This document shows positions 8,924 to 17,943 of a DNA stretch of 64,000 nucleotides, piece after piece; the first letter of the stretch is position 1; each line of letters starts with the position of its first letter. The notes under the pieces are model-generated. The model did not search any database. It was given only the letters and a program-made list of their open reading frames with translations, and was not told the DNA's origin. A program made the position numbers and the translations under genes. The DNA is from Zobellia laminariae (GTDB lineage: Bacteria; Bacteroidota; Bacteroidia; Flavobacteriales; Flavobacteriaceae), in NCBI RefSeq assembly GCF_009725995.1, contig NZ_RCNS01000001.1:972283-1036282 (forward strand). Direction: 5' to 3'.

Positions 8924-9847
8924 ATGAAAGAAGTACTCGTCGTATATTACTCTCAAACAGGACAATTACGTACCATTATAGATTCTGTACTATCTCCTTT
9001 AGACCAGGAAACCGCTAACATCACCTATCATCAAATTATTCCTGACGAGCCGTATGAATTTCCATGGAAAAAGGAACGATTCTTTGATGTTTTCCCAGAA
9101 TCCTTCCTTCAAATTCCTACGGCAATCAACAAACCAGATGCTTCAATCTTGTCAAAAAAATATGACTTGGTAATCTTAGGCCATCAGGTTTGGTACCTAA
9201 CCCCTTCCATCCCCTTAAATTCATTTTTGAAATCGAAAGAAGCCAAAATAGTATTGAACGATACCCCGGTAATTACAGTAATCGGTGTTCGTAATATGTG
9301 GGCAATGTCTCAGGAAAAGGTGAAAAAAATGCTTATCGGCTTAAATGCAAAGCTTGTAGGAAATATAGCTTTAGTAGACAAAAATCCAAACCATGTTAGT
9401 GTAATTACTATTGTGCATTGGATGTTAAAGGGAAAAAAAGACCGTCTGTGGGGTATTTTCCCAAAACCAGGTGTTTCGGATAACACCATTTCATCTGCAA
9501 ATAAATTTGGCCATCCGATCAAGGAAGCCCTTCTGGCTTCTGACTTTTCTTCCTTACAAGAAAAACTGAATGATTTAGATGCATCAAAAATCAGTAACGT
9601 ACTGGTTCAGATGGACAAACGTGGCAACATGCTATTCTCTAAATGGGCAAACCTCATCAAAAAGAAGGGAGACCAAGGAGATCCTGCCCGAAAAAAATGG
9701 CTACGTTTATTCAACTATTACCTGATATTTGCCATTTGGTTAATCGCACCTATAGTTTTTATCGTATTTTTGTTGACTTATATCCCTATGTACAGAAAGA
9801 TTCAAAGGGAAAACAAATATTACGCCTCTGTAGCCTATAAGGAGTAA
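8924..9847 (+). CDS. darA: dialkylresorcinol biosynthesis protein DarA (flavodoxin-like)
   Basis: A 307-residue protein. Its N-terminus (MKEVLVVYYSQTGQL) is a flavodoxin-type FMN-binding loop, and a C-terminal membrane helix (LIFAIWLIAPIVFIVFLLTY) precedes a short basic tail. This arrangement and the adjacent KAS III gene match DarA of dialkylresorcinol/flexirubin clusters. Published work on the DarA/DarB pair assigns DarB the condensation to a cyclohexanedione and DarA the aromatisation to the dialkylresorcinol. The protein should be FMN-dependent and tethered to the inner membrane. It is 9 bp upstream of darB. Confidence 0.85.
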   Translation: MKEVLVVYYSQTGQLRTIIDSVLSPLDQETANITYHQIIPDEPYEFPWKKERFFDVFPESFLQIPTAINKPDASILSKKYDLVILGHQVWYLTPSIPLNSFLKSKEAKIVLNDTPVITVIGVRNMWAMSQEKVKKMLIGLNAKLVGNIALVDKNPNHVSVITIVHWMLKGKKDRLWGIFPKPGVSDNTISSANKFGHPIKEALLASDFSSLQEKLNDLDASKISNVLVQMDKRGNMLFSKWANLIKKKGDQGDPARKKWLRLFNYYLIFAIWLIAPIVFIVFLLTYIPMYRKIQRENKYYASVAYKE

Positions 9848-9856
9848 GACTGACAC

Positions 9857-10990
9857 ATGAAAAACGCTTACATTACCAGAATATCCAAGTTTCTGCCCAA
9901 CTCACCTGTCGAAAATGACCAAATTGAAGAAAAATTAGGGTTTATTGACGGGCAAAAGTCAAGGGCGAAAAGCATAATTCTACGCAACAATAAGATTAAA
10001 ACAAGGTACTATGCCATTGACGAAGATGGCAACGTTACCCATAACAACGCCCAGCTTACTGCGGCAGCGATAGAAGAACTTTGCGATGCCGATTTCAACA
10101 AAGAAAACATAGAACTCCTTTCCTGCGGAACTTCTACACCGGATCAACTTTTGCCGTCTCATGCGGCTATGGTTCATGGTGTCTTGAAAAACGGAAACAT
10201 GGAGATAAATTCTGCCTCAGGAGTTTGCTGCTCAGGTATGAATGCCTTAAAGTATGGCTACATGGCCATACAGGTTGGCTCAGTAAATAATGCGGTATGT
10301 ACCGGTTCGGAAAAAGTTTCTACTTGGACCAAAGCCGATTTCTACCAGGAAGAAATTGAACATCTAAAGGAATTGGAGGAAAACCCGATGATTGCTTTTG
10401 ATAAAGATTTCTTACGATGGATGCTTTCTGATGGTTCGGGAGCTATTTTAGTAGAAAACGAACCTAATGGAGACACCCCGTTAAAAATTGAGTGGATGGA
10501 AGGTTTTTCATACGCTTTTGAGATGGAAACCTGTATGTACGCCGGTGGCGAAAAACTAGAAAACGGCGAACTAAAACCATGGAGCGAATTCGCACCGGAA
10601 GATTGGGCAAAGAAATCTGTTTTTGCTATTAAACAAGATGTAAAACTTTTGGGTGAAAACATCTTAAAAAAGGGAGTAGATTGTCTAAAACTGGTATACG
10701 AGAAATACGGTATTGGTCCTGATGATGTTGATTACTACTTACCTCATATTTCTTCATATTTCTTTAAACAAGGACTATATGATGAAATGAAGGATCGAGG
10801 CGTAGAAATGCCTTGGGATAAATGGTTTTTAAATCTAGAATCCGTAGGTAACGTTGGTGCAGCATCCATATATCTTATGCTAGAAGAATTGGTTGCATCT
10901 GGCAAATTAAAAAAAGGGGATAGAATTTTGTTACACGTACCAGAAAGTGCACGTTTTTCTTATACCTATGCCTATTTAACAGTTTGCTAG
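9857..10990 (+). CDS. darB: dialkylresorcinol condensing enzyme DarB (KAS III-like ketosynthase)
   Basis: A 377-residue KAS III-type condensing enzyme. The likely nucleophile is Cys125 in SGVCCSGMNALKYG, with later blocks YYLPHISS (histidine) and LESVGNVGAAS (the asparagine block). DarB joins two activated fatty-acid-type chains to a 2,5-dialkylcyclohexane-1,3-dione, which DarA aromatises. The result is the dialkylresorcinol alcohol part of a flexirubin ester. It directly follows darA and ends 1 bp before the next dehydratase-like gene. Confidence 0.88.
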   Translation: MKNAYITRISKFLPNSPVENDQIEEKLGFIDGQKSRAKSIILRNNKIKTRYYAIDEDGNVTHNNAQLTAAAIEELCDADFNKENIELLSCGTSTPDQLLPSHAAMVHGVLKNGNMEINSASGVCCSGMNALKYGYMAIQVGSVNNAVCTGSEKVSTWTKADFYQEEIEHLKELEENPMIAFDKDFLRWMLSDGSGAILVENEPNGDTPLKIEWMEGFSYAFEMETCMYAGGEKLENGELKPWSEFAPEDWAKKSVFAIKQDVKLLGENILKKGVDCLKLVYEKYGIGPDDVDYYLPHISSYFFKQGLYDEMKDRGVEMPWDKWFLNLESVGNVGAASIYLMLEELVASGKLKKGDRILLHVPESARFSYTYAYLTVC

Positions 10991-10991
10991 T

Positions 10992-11429
10992 ATGAACTTA
11001 TTGAAGGAAACCATAACCGATCAAGAGTTTCTACAAAATCTCATTCCGCAGAAACCACCTTTTATAATGGTGGGCAAATTACTTCAATATACAGACACTA
11101 AGATTGTATCTGGCTTTATCGTTCCTGAAGATAACCTATTCGTTTTTGAGAACCGATTCATGGCTCCAGGCCTTATAGAAAATATGGCACAAACCGTTGC
11201 ATTACATACGGGATACAAATATTACTTAGCTCAAAAACCAGCTCCTACAGGATATATTGGCGCTATAAAGAAAGCTACCGTAAACGCTTTACCTTTTGTT
11301 GGCCAAGAATTAGAAACTACAGTAGAGATTCTACACGATATTATGGGCATTACCTTAGTATCCGCCACAGTAACCTGCGAAGGAATTATATTGGCCTCAA
11401 GTGAAATGAAAACCGCATTGGCAAACTAA
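10992..11429 (+). CDS. hotdog-fold 3-hydroxyacyl-ACP dehydratase-like protein (first of three)
   Basis: A 145-residue FabZ/ApeP-like protein: IPQKPPFIMVGKLL at the N-terminus, then FENRFMAPGLIENMAQTVALHTGYKY, where GLIENMAQT is the hotdog central helix. The usual FabZ active-site histidine (HFPGxPVMPG) is not visible in its normal form, since the block reads FENRFMAPG. It may therefore be a variant dehydratase or a non-catalytic partner of the next gene. It overlaps neither neighbour but sits 1 bp from both. A role in forming the polyene double bonds is inferred. Confidence 0.75.
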   Translation: MNLLKETITDQEFLQNLIPQKPPFIMVGKLLQYTDTKIVSGFIVPEDNLFVFENRFMAPGLIENMAQTVALHTGYKYYLAQKPAPTGYIGAIKKATVNALPFVGQELETTVEILHDIMGITLVSATVTCEGIILASSEMKTALAN

Positions 11430-11430
11430 T

Positions 11431-11883
11431 TTGGAAGCACGAATTAACATAGACATCAAGAATTTTCTACCGCACCGTGAACCTATGCTCATGGCAAGTG
11501 TTACTCCGTATCTTGATGAAACCTCTGTTGAAACTCGCTTTAAAGTAGAAGAATCCTGCATTTTCGTTAAAGATGGATATTTATCAGAAACCGGACTTAT
11601 TGAAAATGCCGCTCAAACCTGTGCTGCCATTGTTGGTCAAAGTTTTTTTGACGATGACGACAAGGACGGTAGCAAGAGCAAAGTCATTGGTTACATTAGT
11701 GCCGTAAAAAAAGTACACATAACAGCATTGCCAAAAGTAGGCGAAACCATATCCACTAAAGGCGAACTTGTTTCTAGATATGACAACGATGCCTTTAGCA
11801 GCTGCACCATAGCTTCTGAGACTTTCAGAAACGGAGAATTAATCGTAGCTTGTACATTGAACTTTTTGATCCATGAAGTTTAA
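11431..11883 (+). CDS. hotdog-fold dehydratase-like protein (second of three)
   Basis: A 150-residue protein from a TTG start 1 bp after the preceding stop; no in-frame ATG exists before the conserved block. LPHREPMLMASV near residue 12 and GLIENAAQTCAAIVGQSFF resemble the preceding protein and the E. coli aryl polyene dehydratase-like ApeP. The two adjacent hotdog genes probably arose by duplication and could form a heterodimer. Both lack the classical FabZ H-x8-G-x3-P signature, so catalytic activity needs biochemical proof. The third hotdog gene, at 22771, has the intact motif. Confidence 0.75.
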   Translation: MEARINIDIKNFLPHREPMLMASVTPYLDETSVETRFKVEESCIFVKDGYLSETGLIENAAQTCAAIVGQSFFDDDDKDGSKSKVIGYISAVKKVHITALPKVGETISTKGELVSRYDNDAFSSCTIASETFRNGELIVACTLNFLIHEV

Positions 11884-11919
11884 GAGGGAAATTTTAATAA
11901 TCCCCCAAAACAACGACCA

Positions 11920-12318
11920 GTGAAAAAAGAAGAAGTACCACAAGATAAAGGCCTATTAGAATCTGCCCAAACCAAAGAACTCACCTATGCCGTAGATGAA
12001 AACGGTGAGTACACTACAGAATTAAGCTCTGGCTGGGACCCCAAGACTATTGCCCTTAGCAATGCTATAAAAGACATAGAAGAACGCGTGGCGAACGCCA
12101 AAGAACGCGTTCAGAAAAACGAGACTAGTCCCATTGAATATTACATGGAACTACATAAAATGGATTTACCCATTCTATCTAGCTATGTTGGTCTTTGGCA
12201 ATGGCGTGTAAAGCGACATTTTAAGCCAAAAAATTTTCAAAAGTTAAATCAAAAGACCCTTCAAAAATATGCCGATGTTTTCGATATCAGCATTGAAGAA
12301 CTGAAACACATTTCTTAA
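11920..12318 (+). CDS. conserved cluster protein of unknown function
   Basis: A 132-residue soluble, charged protein from a GTG start. No ATG lies upstream in frame, and the next start would lose most of the protein. It shows no signal peptide or recognised motif. The middle contains KDIEERVANAKERVQK, probably helical, and a Trp-rich patch (LWQWRVKRHFKP). It lies between the dehydratase-like pair and the BtrH-like gene, 8 bp before the latter. The constant spacing and co-direction suggest it works with the BtrH-like protein and ABC exporter. Function unknown. Confidence 0.6.
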   Translation: MKKEEVPQDKGLLESAQTKELTYAVDENGEYTTELSSGWDPKTIALSNAIKDIEERVANAKERVQKNETSPIEYYMELHKMDLPILSSYVGLWQWRVKRHFKPKNFQKLNQKTLQKYADVFDISIEELKHIS

Positions 12319-12326
12319 ACATCCCC

Positions 12327-13322
12327 ATGCAAATAGAATTCACTCACAAACAATCGGCACATTGCGAAAATGGTGTGGTAAGCAACCTAATGCGCCACAA
12401 CGGTTTTGAAGTAAGCGAGCCCATGGTTTTCGGCATAGGATCAGGCCTATTGTTCTGTTATATTCCCTTTTTAAAAGTGAACCACGCACCCGTAGTAACC
12501 TACAGGGCAATGCCAGGTTTTATTTTCAATAGGTTTGCAAAGAGAGTGGGCATCAAGATAAAACGTGAAAAATTCAGCAATCCTGAATCTGCAAAAGCTC
12601 GTTTAGATGAAAATCTAAAAAAGAATAATCCTGTTGGCTTACAGGTAGGAGTTTACAATCTGTTATACTTCCCGGATGAATATCGGTTTCACTTTAACGC
12701 GCATAATTTGGTAGTCTATGGTAAGGAGAACGACAACTACCTAATTAGCGACCCTGTTATGGAACAGGTTACCACTTTAACCGAGAAACAACTAGAAAAG
12801 GTTCGTTTTGCCAAAGGGGCTTTTGCACCTAAAGGCCATATTTATTATCCTACTGAGTTTCCAGAAAAACTAGAATTGAAGAGTGCTATTATAAAAGGGA
12901 TTAAACAAACCTGTCGTGAAATGACCGCCCCCTTCCCCATTGTAGGAACCAACGGCATCAAGACTATTTCAAAACTTATCCGCAAATGGCCTAAGAAAAA
13001 AGGTGCTAAAGTCGCAAACCATTATTTAGGACAGGTTGTACGTATGCAAGAAGAAATAGGCACCGGAGGTGGTGGATTTCGTTATATATACGCTGCTTTT
13101 CTACAGGAGGCTAGCCAAATTCTTGATAACGAAAACCTAAAAGAACTTTCGAAGGAAATGACTCAAATTGGTGACGATTGGCGTGATTTTGCGGTAAACG
13201 CATCACGTATCTATAAAAATCGTAGTGCTCAAGATGATGCTTATAATAAAGTTGCGGACCAACTTGAGGCCATTGCCAATAGCGAAGCGGCCTTTTTTAA
13301 GAAACTAAAAAAGGCAATTTAA
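12327..13322 (+). CDS. BtrH N-terminal domain protein
   Basis: A 331-residue protein beginning with a cysteine-histidine pattern (FTHKQSAHCENGVVSNLMRH), followed by a GxGSGLLFCYIP block. NAHNLVVYGKENDNYLISDP lies near residues 130-150. This arrangement is that of BtrH, the acyl-ACP:amine acyltransferase of butirosin biosynthesis, which is papain-like in fold. Cys19 and His131 are candidate catalytic residues. BtrH transfers an acyl group from a carrier protein to an acceptor. By analogy this protein could move the polyene from ACP to its alcohol or lipid partner, which is speculative. It is followed by an ABC transporter after 75 bp. Confidence 0.72.
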   Translation: MQIEFTHKQSAHCENGVVSNLMRHNGFEVSEPMVFGIGSGLLFCYIPFLKVNHAPVVTYRAMPGFIFNRFAKRVGIKIKREKFSNPESAKARLDENLKKNNPVGLQVGVYNLLYFPDEYRFHFNAHNLVVYGKENDNYLISDPVMEQVTTLTEKQLEKVRFAKGAFAPKGHIYYPTEFPEKLELKSAIIKGIKQTCREMTAPFPIVGTNGIKTISKLIRKWPKKKGAKVANHYLGQVVRMQEEIGTGGGGFRYIYAAFLQEASQILDNENLKELSKEMTQIGDDWRDFAVNASRIYKNRSAQDDAYNKVADQLEAIANSEAAFFKKLKKAI

Positions 13323-13384
13323 TCCCAACTTAAATTCTATCGCCGTAAATAGGAGAAATCATGTTTTATCTTATAAATTTCGAT

Positions 13385-13392
13385 TAGTTTTG
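13385..13392 (+). promoter_or_regulatory. possible internal -7 element (TAGTTTTG)
   Basis: TAGTTTTG fits TAnnTTTG in the 75-bp gap before the ABC transporter gene and lies only 5 bases before its ATG. No good TTG box is visible upstream, so this is a weak candidate for an internal promoter. Confidence 0.3.
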
Positions 13393-13397
13393 ACATC

Positions 13398-14141
13398 ATG
13401 ATTCAGATTAATGAGCTTTCAAAAAAGTACAAAGGAGCGGACGATTTTTCCGTCCGTGATTTGAACTTGACTATAGAGAACGGCGAGATTTTTGGACTTT
13501 TAGGCCCAAACGGTGCCGGCAAGACTACTTTAATCTCTATGCTCAGCTCATTGCTAAAACCAACTTCAGGCCATTTTACTATTGATGGATTGAACTACAA
13601 AGACAATAAAAATCAACTAAAGCAATTGATTGGAATTGTCCCTCAGGAATATGCCCTTTACCCTTCTTTGACCGCTTATGAAAACCTCATGTATTTTGGA
13701 AGTATGTATGGCTTAAAGGGCCAGTCATTGAAAGACGACGTCAATACACATCTTGAAGCGATGGGACTAGCAAAATTCGCACATAAAAAAATAGACGCCT
13801 TTTCTGGAGGAATGAAACGACGCATCAACCTAATATCAAGTATTCTGCATAATCCCAAAGTACTGTTTTTAGACGAACCCACAGTGGGTGTTGATGTACA
13901 GTCCAAAAATGTGATTATGGCACATTTAAAAGAATTAAATACAGCAGGAACGACTATTATTTATACCTCTCACCATTTGAACGAAGCCGAGAAATTTTGT
14001 ACCCGTGTGGGCATTATTGACCACGGAACGCTTATTTGCTTAGGAAAACCACAAGAACTTATAGCTCAGGAAGAAAATGCCGAAAACTTAGAAGGGGTAT
14101 TCTTGGCCAAAACTGGTAAAGCACTTCGGGATCATGCATAA
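13398..14141 (+). CDS. ABC transporter ATP-binding protein
   Basis: A 247-residue nucleotide-binding subunit with Walker A GPNGAGKTT at residues 36-44. The signature FSGGMKRR is near residues 134-141, Walker B VLFLDEP near 154-160 and the switch histidine in TSHH. It belongs to the DrrA/CcmA-like group of exporters. The next gene (8-bp overlap) is its ABC-2 permease. The pair probably exports a pigment intermediate or lipid across the inner membrane, but the substrate is not proven. Confidence 0.9.
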   Translation: MIQINELSKKYKGADDFSVRDLNLTIENGEIFGLLGPNGAGKTTLISMLSSLLKPTSGHFTIDGLNYKDNKNQLKQLIGIVPQEYALYPSLTAYENLMYFGSMYGLKGQSLKDDVNTHLEAMGLAKFAHKKIDAFSGGMKRRINLISSILHNPKVLFLDEPTVGVDVQSKNVIMAHLKELNTAGTTIIYTSHHLNEAEKFCTRVGIIDHGTLICLGKPQELIAQEENAENLEGVFLAKTGKALRDHA

Positions 14142-15402
14142 ACTCTGGGCATCTACATATAAAGAATTTTTACTCGTTACACGTGATCTTGGCGGACTGG
14201 CCGTTCTATTCCTAATGCCTTTACTATTGGTTATTGTCATCACTACAATTCAAGACAATTCATTCAAAAGCATAAAAGAGACCAAGTTGCCCATTCTTTT
14301 GGTAGATATGGATAAAGGAAAAGTGTCTGAAGATATTCTAAAGAGTTTGGCAGACTCCAAATTGTTTCAAGTAGATATGGCTGCTAGTGACGAAGAAGCC
14401 AAACAGCAGGTATTGAAAGGCGATTACCAACTGGCCATAGTGATACCGGAAAATCTATCATCGGACCTTCAGATTAAAATCAATGAAAATGTAGATGGTA
14501 TTCTTTCCAAATTCAGCGATAACGAAGAAAGTATTCCAGAAGTAAAGTCCAAGATGATGCCCAAGGAGGTTAAGCTTTATTTTGACCCCGCCACACAACA
14601 GTCATTTAAAAGTTCTGTTCGGAATAATATTGATAAGATGATTTCTAAAATAGAAACAGAAACCATCTATACAGCCTTTCAAGAGCAATTAACAGATGAC
14701 CCTTCCGAAGACATTTTTGAAACTGAAAAGTTTATCACCTTTACCGAAATTGTACCGAGTAAGTATAAAGAAGCCCTAATTCCCAACTCCACGCAGCATA
14801 ATATTCCTGCATGGACGCTCTTTGCTATATTTTTTATTATTCTGCCTTTGGCTATAAACATGGTGAAGGAAAAAAACCAGGGTACTTTTGTACGCTTAAG
14901 AACAAATCCTGTCTCATACGCCACAGTTCTTGGTGGAAAGACTATTGTATTCTTAGTGGTTTCTCTTGTACAATTCGCACTTATGTTAGCGGTTGGAATT
15001 TTTCTCTTTCCACTAATTGGTTTACCTAAACTAGATGTAACAGGTAGATTGCCTCTCTTATTTATTGTAGCCTTCTTTGCTGGTTTAGCGGCCGTTGGCC
15101 TTGGTTTATTATTAGGGACTATTGCCAAGACCCAAGAACAATCAGCACCTTTTGGGGCTACTTTTGTGGTTATCCTTGCAGCAATTGGCGGTGTCTGGGT
15201 TCCGGTATTTGCCATGCCTAAATTTATGCAAGTACTGTCTAACCTATCACCTATGAATTGGGGTCTAAGTGCATTTTATGATGTATTTTTGCGCAACGCA
15301 ACCTTTGTTGAAATTATCCCCGAAATATCTCTTTTATTGATATTTTTCGTGGTCACCACGCTCATAGCAATTATCTATAACGAAAGAAAAAATGCCGTCT
15401 AA
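14134..15402 (+). CDS. ABC-2 type permease
   Basis: A 422-residue membrane protein with one N-terminal helix (about residues 20-40, LAVLFLMPLLLVIVITTI). A large periplasmic loop to about residue 220 is followed by about five helices in the C-terminal half (for example TLFAIFFIILPLAIN and LLLIFFVVTTLIAIIYN). This is the usual topology of ABC-2 exporters with an extended YhgE/YbhR-like loop. It overlaps the ATPase gene by 8 bp and the thioesterase gene by 11 bp, so all three are translationally linked. Confidence 0.87.
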   Translation: MHKLWASTYKEFLLVTRDLGGLAVLFLMPLLLVIVITTIQDNSFKSIKETKLPILLVDMDKGKVSEDILKSLADSKLFQVDMAASDEEAKQQVLKGDYQLAIVIPENLSSDLQIKINENVDGILSKFSDNEESIPEVKSKMMPKEVKLYFDPATQQSFKSSVRNNIDKMISKIETETIYTAFQEQLTDDPSEDIFETEKFITFTEIVPSKYKEALIPNSTQHNIPAWTLFAIFFIILPLAINMVKEKNQGTFVRLRTNPVSYATVLGGKTIVFLVVSLVQFALMLAVGIFLFPLIGLPKLDVTGRLPLLFIVAFFAGLAAVGLGLLLGTIAKTQEQSAPFGATFVVILAAIGGVWVPVFAMPKFMQVLSNLSPMNWGLSAFYDVFLRNATFVEIIPEISLLLIFFVVTTLIAIIYNERKNAV

Positions 15403-15829
15403 CACCAAAAAAGAAATTAGTTTCACTAGCGAAGTCCGCGTACGTTTTGCAGAAACGGACCCACTGGGCATCGTCTGGCACGGTAATTATATTCAGTATT
15501 TTGAAGATGGTCGTGAAGCTTTTGGGCGTCACCATGGTATATCGTACCTAGACCAAAAAGACCATAATTTCTCTACGCCAATCGTAAAATCGGCATGTGA
15601 GCATAAGCTTCCTTTGACTTATGGCGATGTGGCTACGATTAAAACGACTTATATAGATTCTCAAGCAGCAAAACTGATTTTCAAATATGAAATCTACAAT
15701 CCTAAAGGAGCTGTTGTTTGTACCGGACAGACCGTTCAGGTATTTGTAGAATTGGGAGGCGAACTGTCTTTGGTAATCCCTGAGTTTTTTGCCGAATGGA
15801 AGAAAAAAGTAGGCCTTTTAGATGAATAA
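15392..15829 (+). CDS. acyl-CoA/ACP thioesterase (YbgC/4HBT family)
   Basis: A 145-residue hotdog thioesterase with the hallmark VRFAETDPLGIVWHGNYI: Asp at position 22-23 of the block and a Trp-His-Gly-Asn loop. In this family the aspartate in D-P-x-G-(I/V)-V is catalytic. It hydrolyses or releases acyl groups from CoA or ACP. In aryl polyene clusters a thioesterase of this kind is common and may release the finished polyene or edit stalled chains. It overlaps the permease by 11 bp and the next ketosynthase by 8 bp. Confidence 0.87.
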   Translation: MPSNTKKEISFTSEVRVRFAETDPLGIVWHGNYIQYFEDGREAFGRHHGISYLDQKDHNFSTPIVKSACEHKLPLTYGDVATIKTTYIDSQAAKLIFKYEIYNPKGAVVCTGQTVQVFVELGGELSLVIPEFFAEWKKKVGLLDE

Positions 15830-16970
15830 CATTTACCTATCACATAATAACATTGTTTCCGCTTACGGATTTGATAGTGCCTCTGCAGTTGATAGCATTA
15901 AAAACGAGGTATCCGGACTATCACTGGTAGATGATTCCAAAATTCTACCAAACCCTTTTTATTCCTCCCTCATCCCACAAGACAACTTATCTAAAGCATT
16001 CCAAAAACTCAATCCACAAGAAGATTATACAAGACTAGAGCAAATACTTCTAGTTTCTTTAGCCAACACCCTTAAAGAATCAGGTTTAGAACTTACAGAT
16101 AGAGTTGGTTTAATCGTATCCACCACAAAAGGTAATATTGATGTATTGGATGCTGATAGCCCGTTTGATGAAAACAGGGCATATCTAAGTGAACTAGGTA
16201 AAAAAATAGAAACTTTTTTCGGTTTTAAAAATGAAGCTATTGTACTATCTAACGCCTGTGTCTCGGGAGTTTTAGCGCTAGCAGTAGCCAAACGGTTTAT
16301 TCATCAAAAACGTTATGACCACGTTTTTGTGGTTGCCGGAGATTTGGTAAGTCAATTTATTTTAACGGGTTTCAACTCGTTTCAAGCTTTGAGTGAACTA
16401 CCATGCAGACCTTATTGTAAAACCCGTGCGGGAATTAACATTGGAGAAGTAGGTTGTAGTGTACTTGTTACTACAGATGCAGACAACCTTGTAAACGAAT
16501 CTGTGCGTATTATAGGTGAAGCTTCATGCAATGATGCCAACCATATATCTGGCCCTTCCCGAACCGGCGAAGGCCTATATCGTAGTGTTGTTTCAGCAAT
16601 GAATCAAGCAAACATAGAAGCTGACGCTATAGACTATATTTCTGCACATGGTACAGCTACGATGTTCAATGATGAAATGGAAGCCATAGCTTTTAACAGA
16701 GCTAATTTGCAAAACACTCCCTTAAATAGTTTAAAAGGATATTTTGGACATACCCTTGGTGCTTCCGGTCTTTTGGAAACTATTATCGGCATGTATTCCC
16801 TACATTCAAATACACTTTTTGCTTCGTTGGGTTTTCAGGAACTGGGTGTTTCTCAGCCTTTGAACATTATACAAGAAACTACCGCAAAAGAAAGCAGTAT
16901 TTTTCTAAAGACTGCTTCCGGTTTTGGTGGTTGTAATACGGCTGCAATTTTTCAAAAAGTCAATTTATGA
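15822..16970 (+). CDS. beta-ketoacyl synthase, divergent FabF-like
   Basis: A 382-residue ketosynthase with a complete triad: Cys146 in LSNACVSGVLAL, His276 in ISAHGTATMFND and His310 in GYFGHTLGASG. It is more divergent than the synthase at 6469 and begins MNNIYLSHNNIVSAYGF rather than with the standard VVITGMG strand. It is followed, with a 4-bp overlap, by a 202-residue ketosynthase-like protein and then an ACP. The trio looks like a ketosynthase, its partner and its carrier, as in KS/chain-length-factor systems. Confidence 0.85.
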   Translation: MNNIYLSHNNIVSAYGFDSASAVDSIKNEVSGLSLVDDSKILPNPFYSSLIPQDNLSKAFQKLNPQEDYTRLEQILLVSLANTLKESGLELTDRVGLIVSTTKGNIDVLDADSPFDENRAYLSELGKKIETFFGFKNEAIVLSNACVSGVLALAVAKRFIHQKRYDHVFVVAGDLVSQFILTGFNSFQALSELPCRPYCKTRAGINIGEVGCSVLVTTDADNLVNESVRIIGEASCNDANHISGPSRTGEGLYRSVVSAMNQANIEADAIDYISAHGTATMFNDEMEAIAFNRANLQNTPLNSLKGYFGHTLGASGLLETIIGMYSLHSNTLFASLGFQELGVSQPLNIIQETTAKESSIFLKTASGFGGCNTAAIFQKVNL

Positions 16971-17575
16971 GTACGTCAGACTACCATATAAAATCGTACT
17001 GCCACATTTCTAACGGCAAGATTTCGAAGAACGGAGAAGTTCTCTTTTCTGATGATTTAGAAGAGTTTCCCGCTTTTATAAAGGCGGCGTACAAACATTT
17101 TGAAACCGATTATTCTAAGTTCTTTAAAATGGATAATCTGAGCAAACTGGCTTTCATGGGTGCCGAGGTTCTATTAAAAGACAACAACGAAGAAAATACG
17201 GCTCTTGTTCTTTCAAACAGCGCTTCTAGTTTAGATACTGACCGAAAGCATCAAGACGCTATTAGTGACCAATCAGGCGCATATGCCAGTCCGGCCGTGT
17301 TTGTTTACACCCTTCCAAATATCTGCATGGGTGAAATTAGCATTCGCCACAAACTGTATTCTGAAAATAGTTTCTTTATCTTTGCCGAGTTTAACCCCCA
17401 TTTATTGTCAGATTATGCCAATGATTTGCTAGAAACAGGTAAGGCAAACGAAGTACTTTGTGGCTGGGTTGATTATGACAAAGGAAAATATGATGCGTTT
17501 TTATACGTTATCGCTAAAAAAGGTCTATTACCCTTTGATACAGGAGAACTGACTAAATTATACAGAACAAAATGA
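16967..17575 (+). CDS. short ketosynthase-like protein (possible chain-length-factor relative)
   Basis: A 202-residue protein that corresponds to only the N-terminal half of a ketosynthase fold. TALVLSNSASSLDTDRK resembles the GLIVSTTxGNxD strand, and VYTLPNICMGEISIRHKLY occupies the place of the nucleophile elbow. A Cys is present, but the flanking small-residue pattern (xACxS) is not, and both active-site histidines are missing because the C-terminal half is absent. It is probably a structural or specificity partner of the ketosynthase just upstream (4-bp overlap). The next gene, an ACP, also overlaps by 4 bp. Confidence 0.68.
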   Translation: MSTSDYHIKSYCHISNGKISKNGEVLFSDDLEEFPAFIKAAYKHFETDYSKFFKMDNLSKLAFMGAEVLLKDNNEENTALVLSNSASSLDTDRKHQDAISDQSGAYASPAVFVYTLPNICMGEISIRHKLYSENSFFIFAEFNPHLLSDYANDLLETGKANEVLCGWVDYDKGKYDAFLYVIAKKGLLPFDTGELTKLYRTK

Positions 17576-17829
17576 GCGAACTTAAACTAGAATTGAAGGA
17601 AAAAATCATCGAGCAATTAAACTTAGAAGATGTTTCCGTTGACGAAATCGCAGATACCGATCCGCTTTTTGGTGAAGGCCTTGGTCTTGACTCTATTGAC
17701 GCATTAGAACTTATCGTAATGCTCGATAAAGATTATGGCATTAGATTGGCAGACCCTAAAGAGGGACGCAAAATTTTTGAGTCTATCGATACCATGGCAG
17801 CTTATATTACTGCAAATCGTACGAACTAA
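17572..17829 (+). CDS. acyl carrier protein (second)
   Basis: An 85-residue ACP with the attachment serine in GLGLDSIDALEL (Ser41) and the acidic helix that follows. The ATG overlaps the preceding stop by 4 bp. DSI and an added C-terminal AYITANRTN set it apart from the first ACP at 7693. It probably serves the divergent ketosynthase pair upstream or the KS/CLF pair downstream. A 114-bp gap follows. Confidence 0.9.
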   Translation: MSELKLELKEKIIEQLNLEDVSVDEIADTDPLFGEGLGLDSIDALELIVMLDKDYGIRLADPKEGRKIFESIDTMAAYITANRTN

Positions 17830-17943
17830 GAACTACATCGCTTCTAAGCATACCATCAAACAATCATAAGCGCTATTTAAGAATCGCACTTAAGACCAAT
17901 ATTCGTATTTTTATTATTATATCTATAATACTTCCAAATTAAT

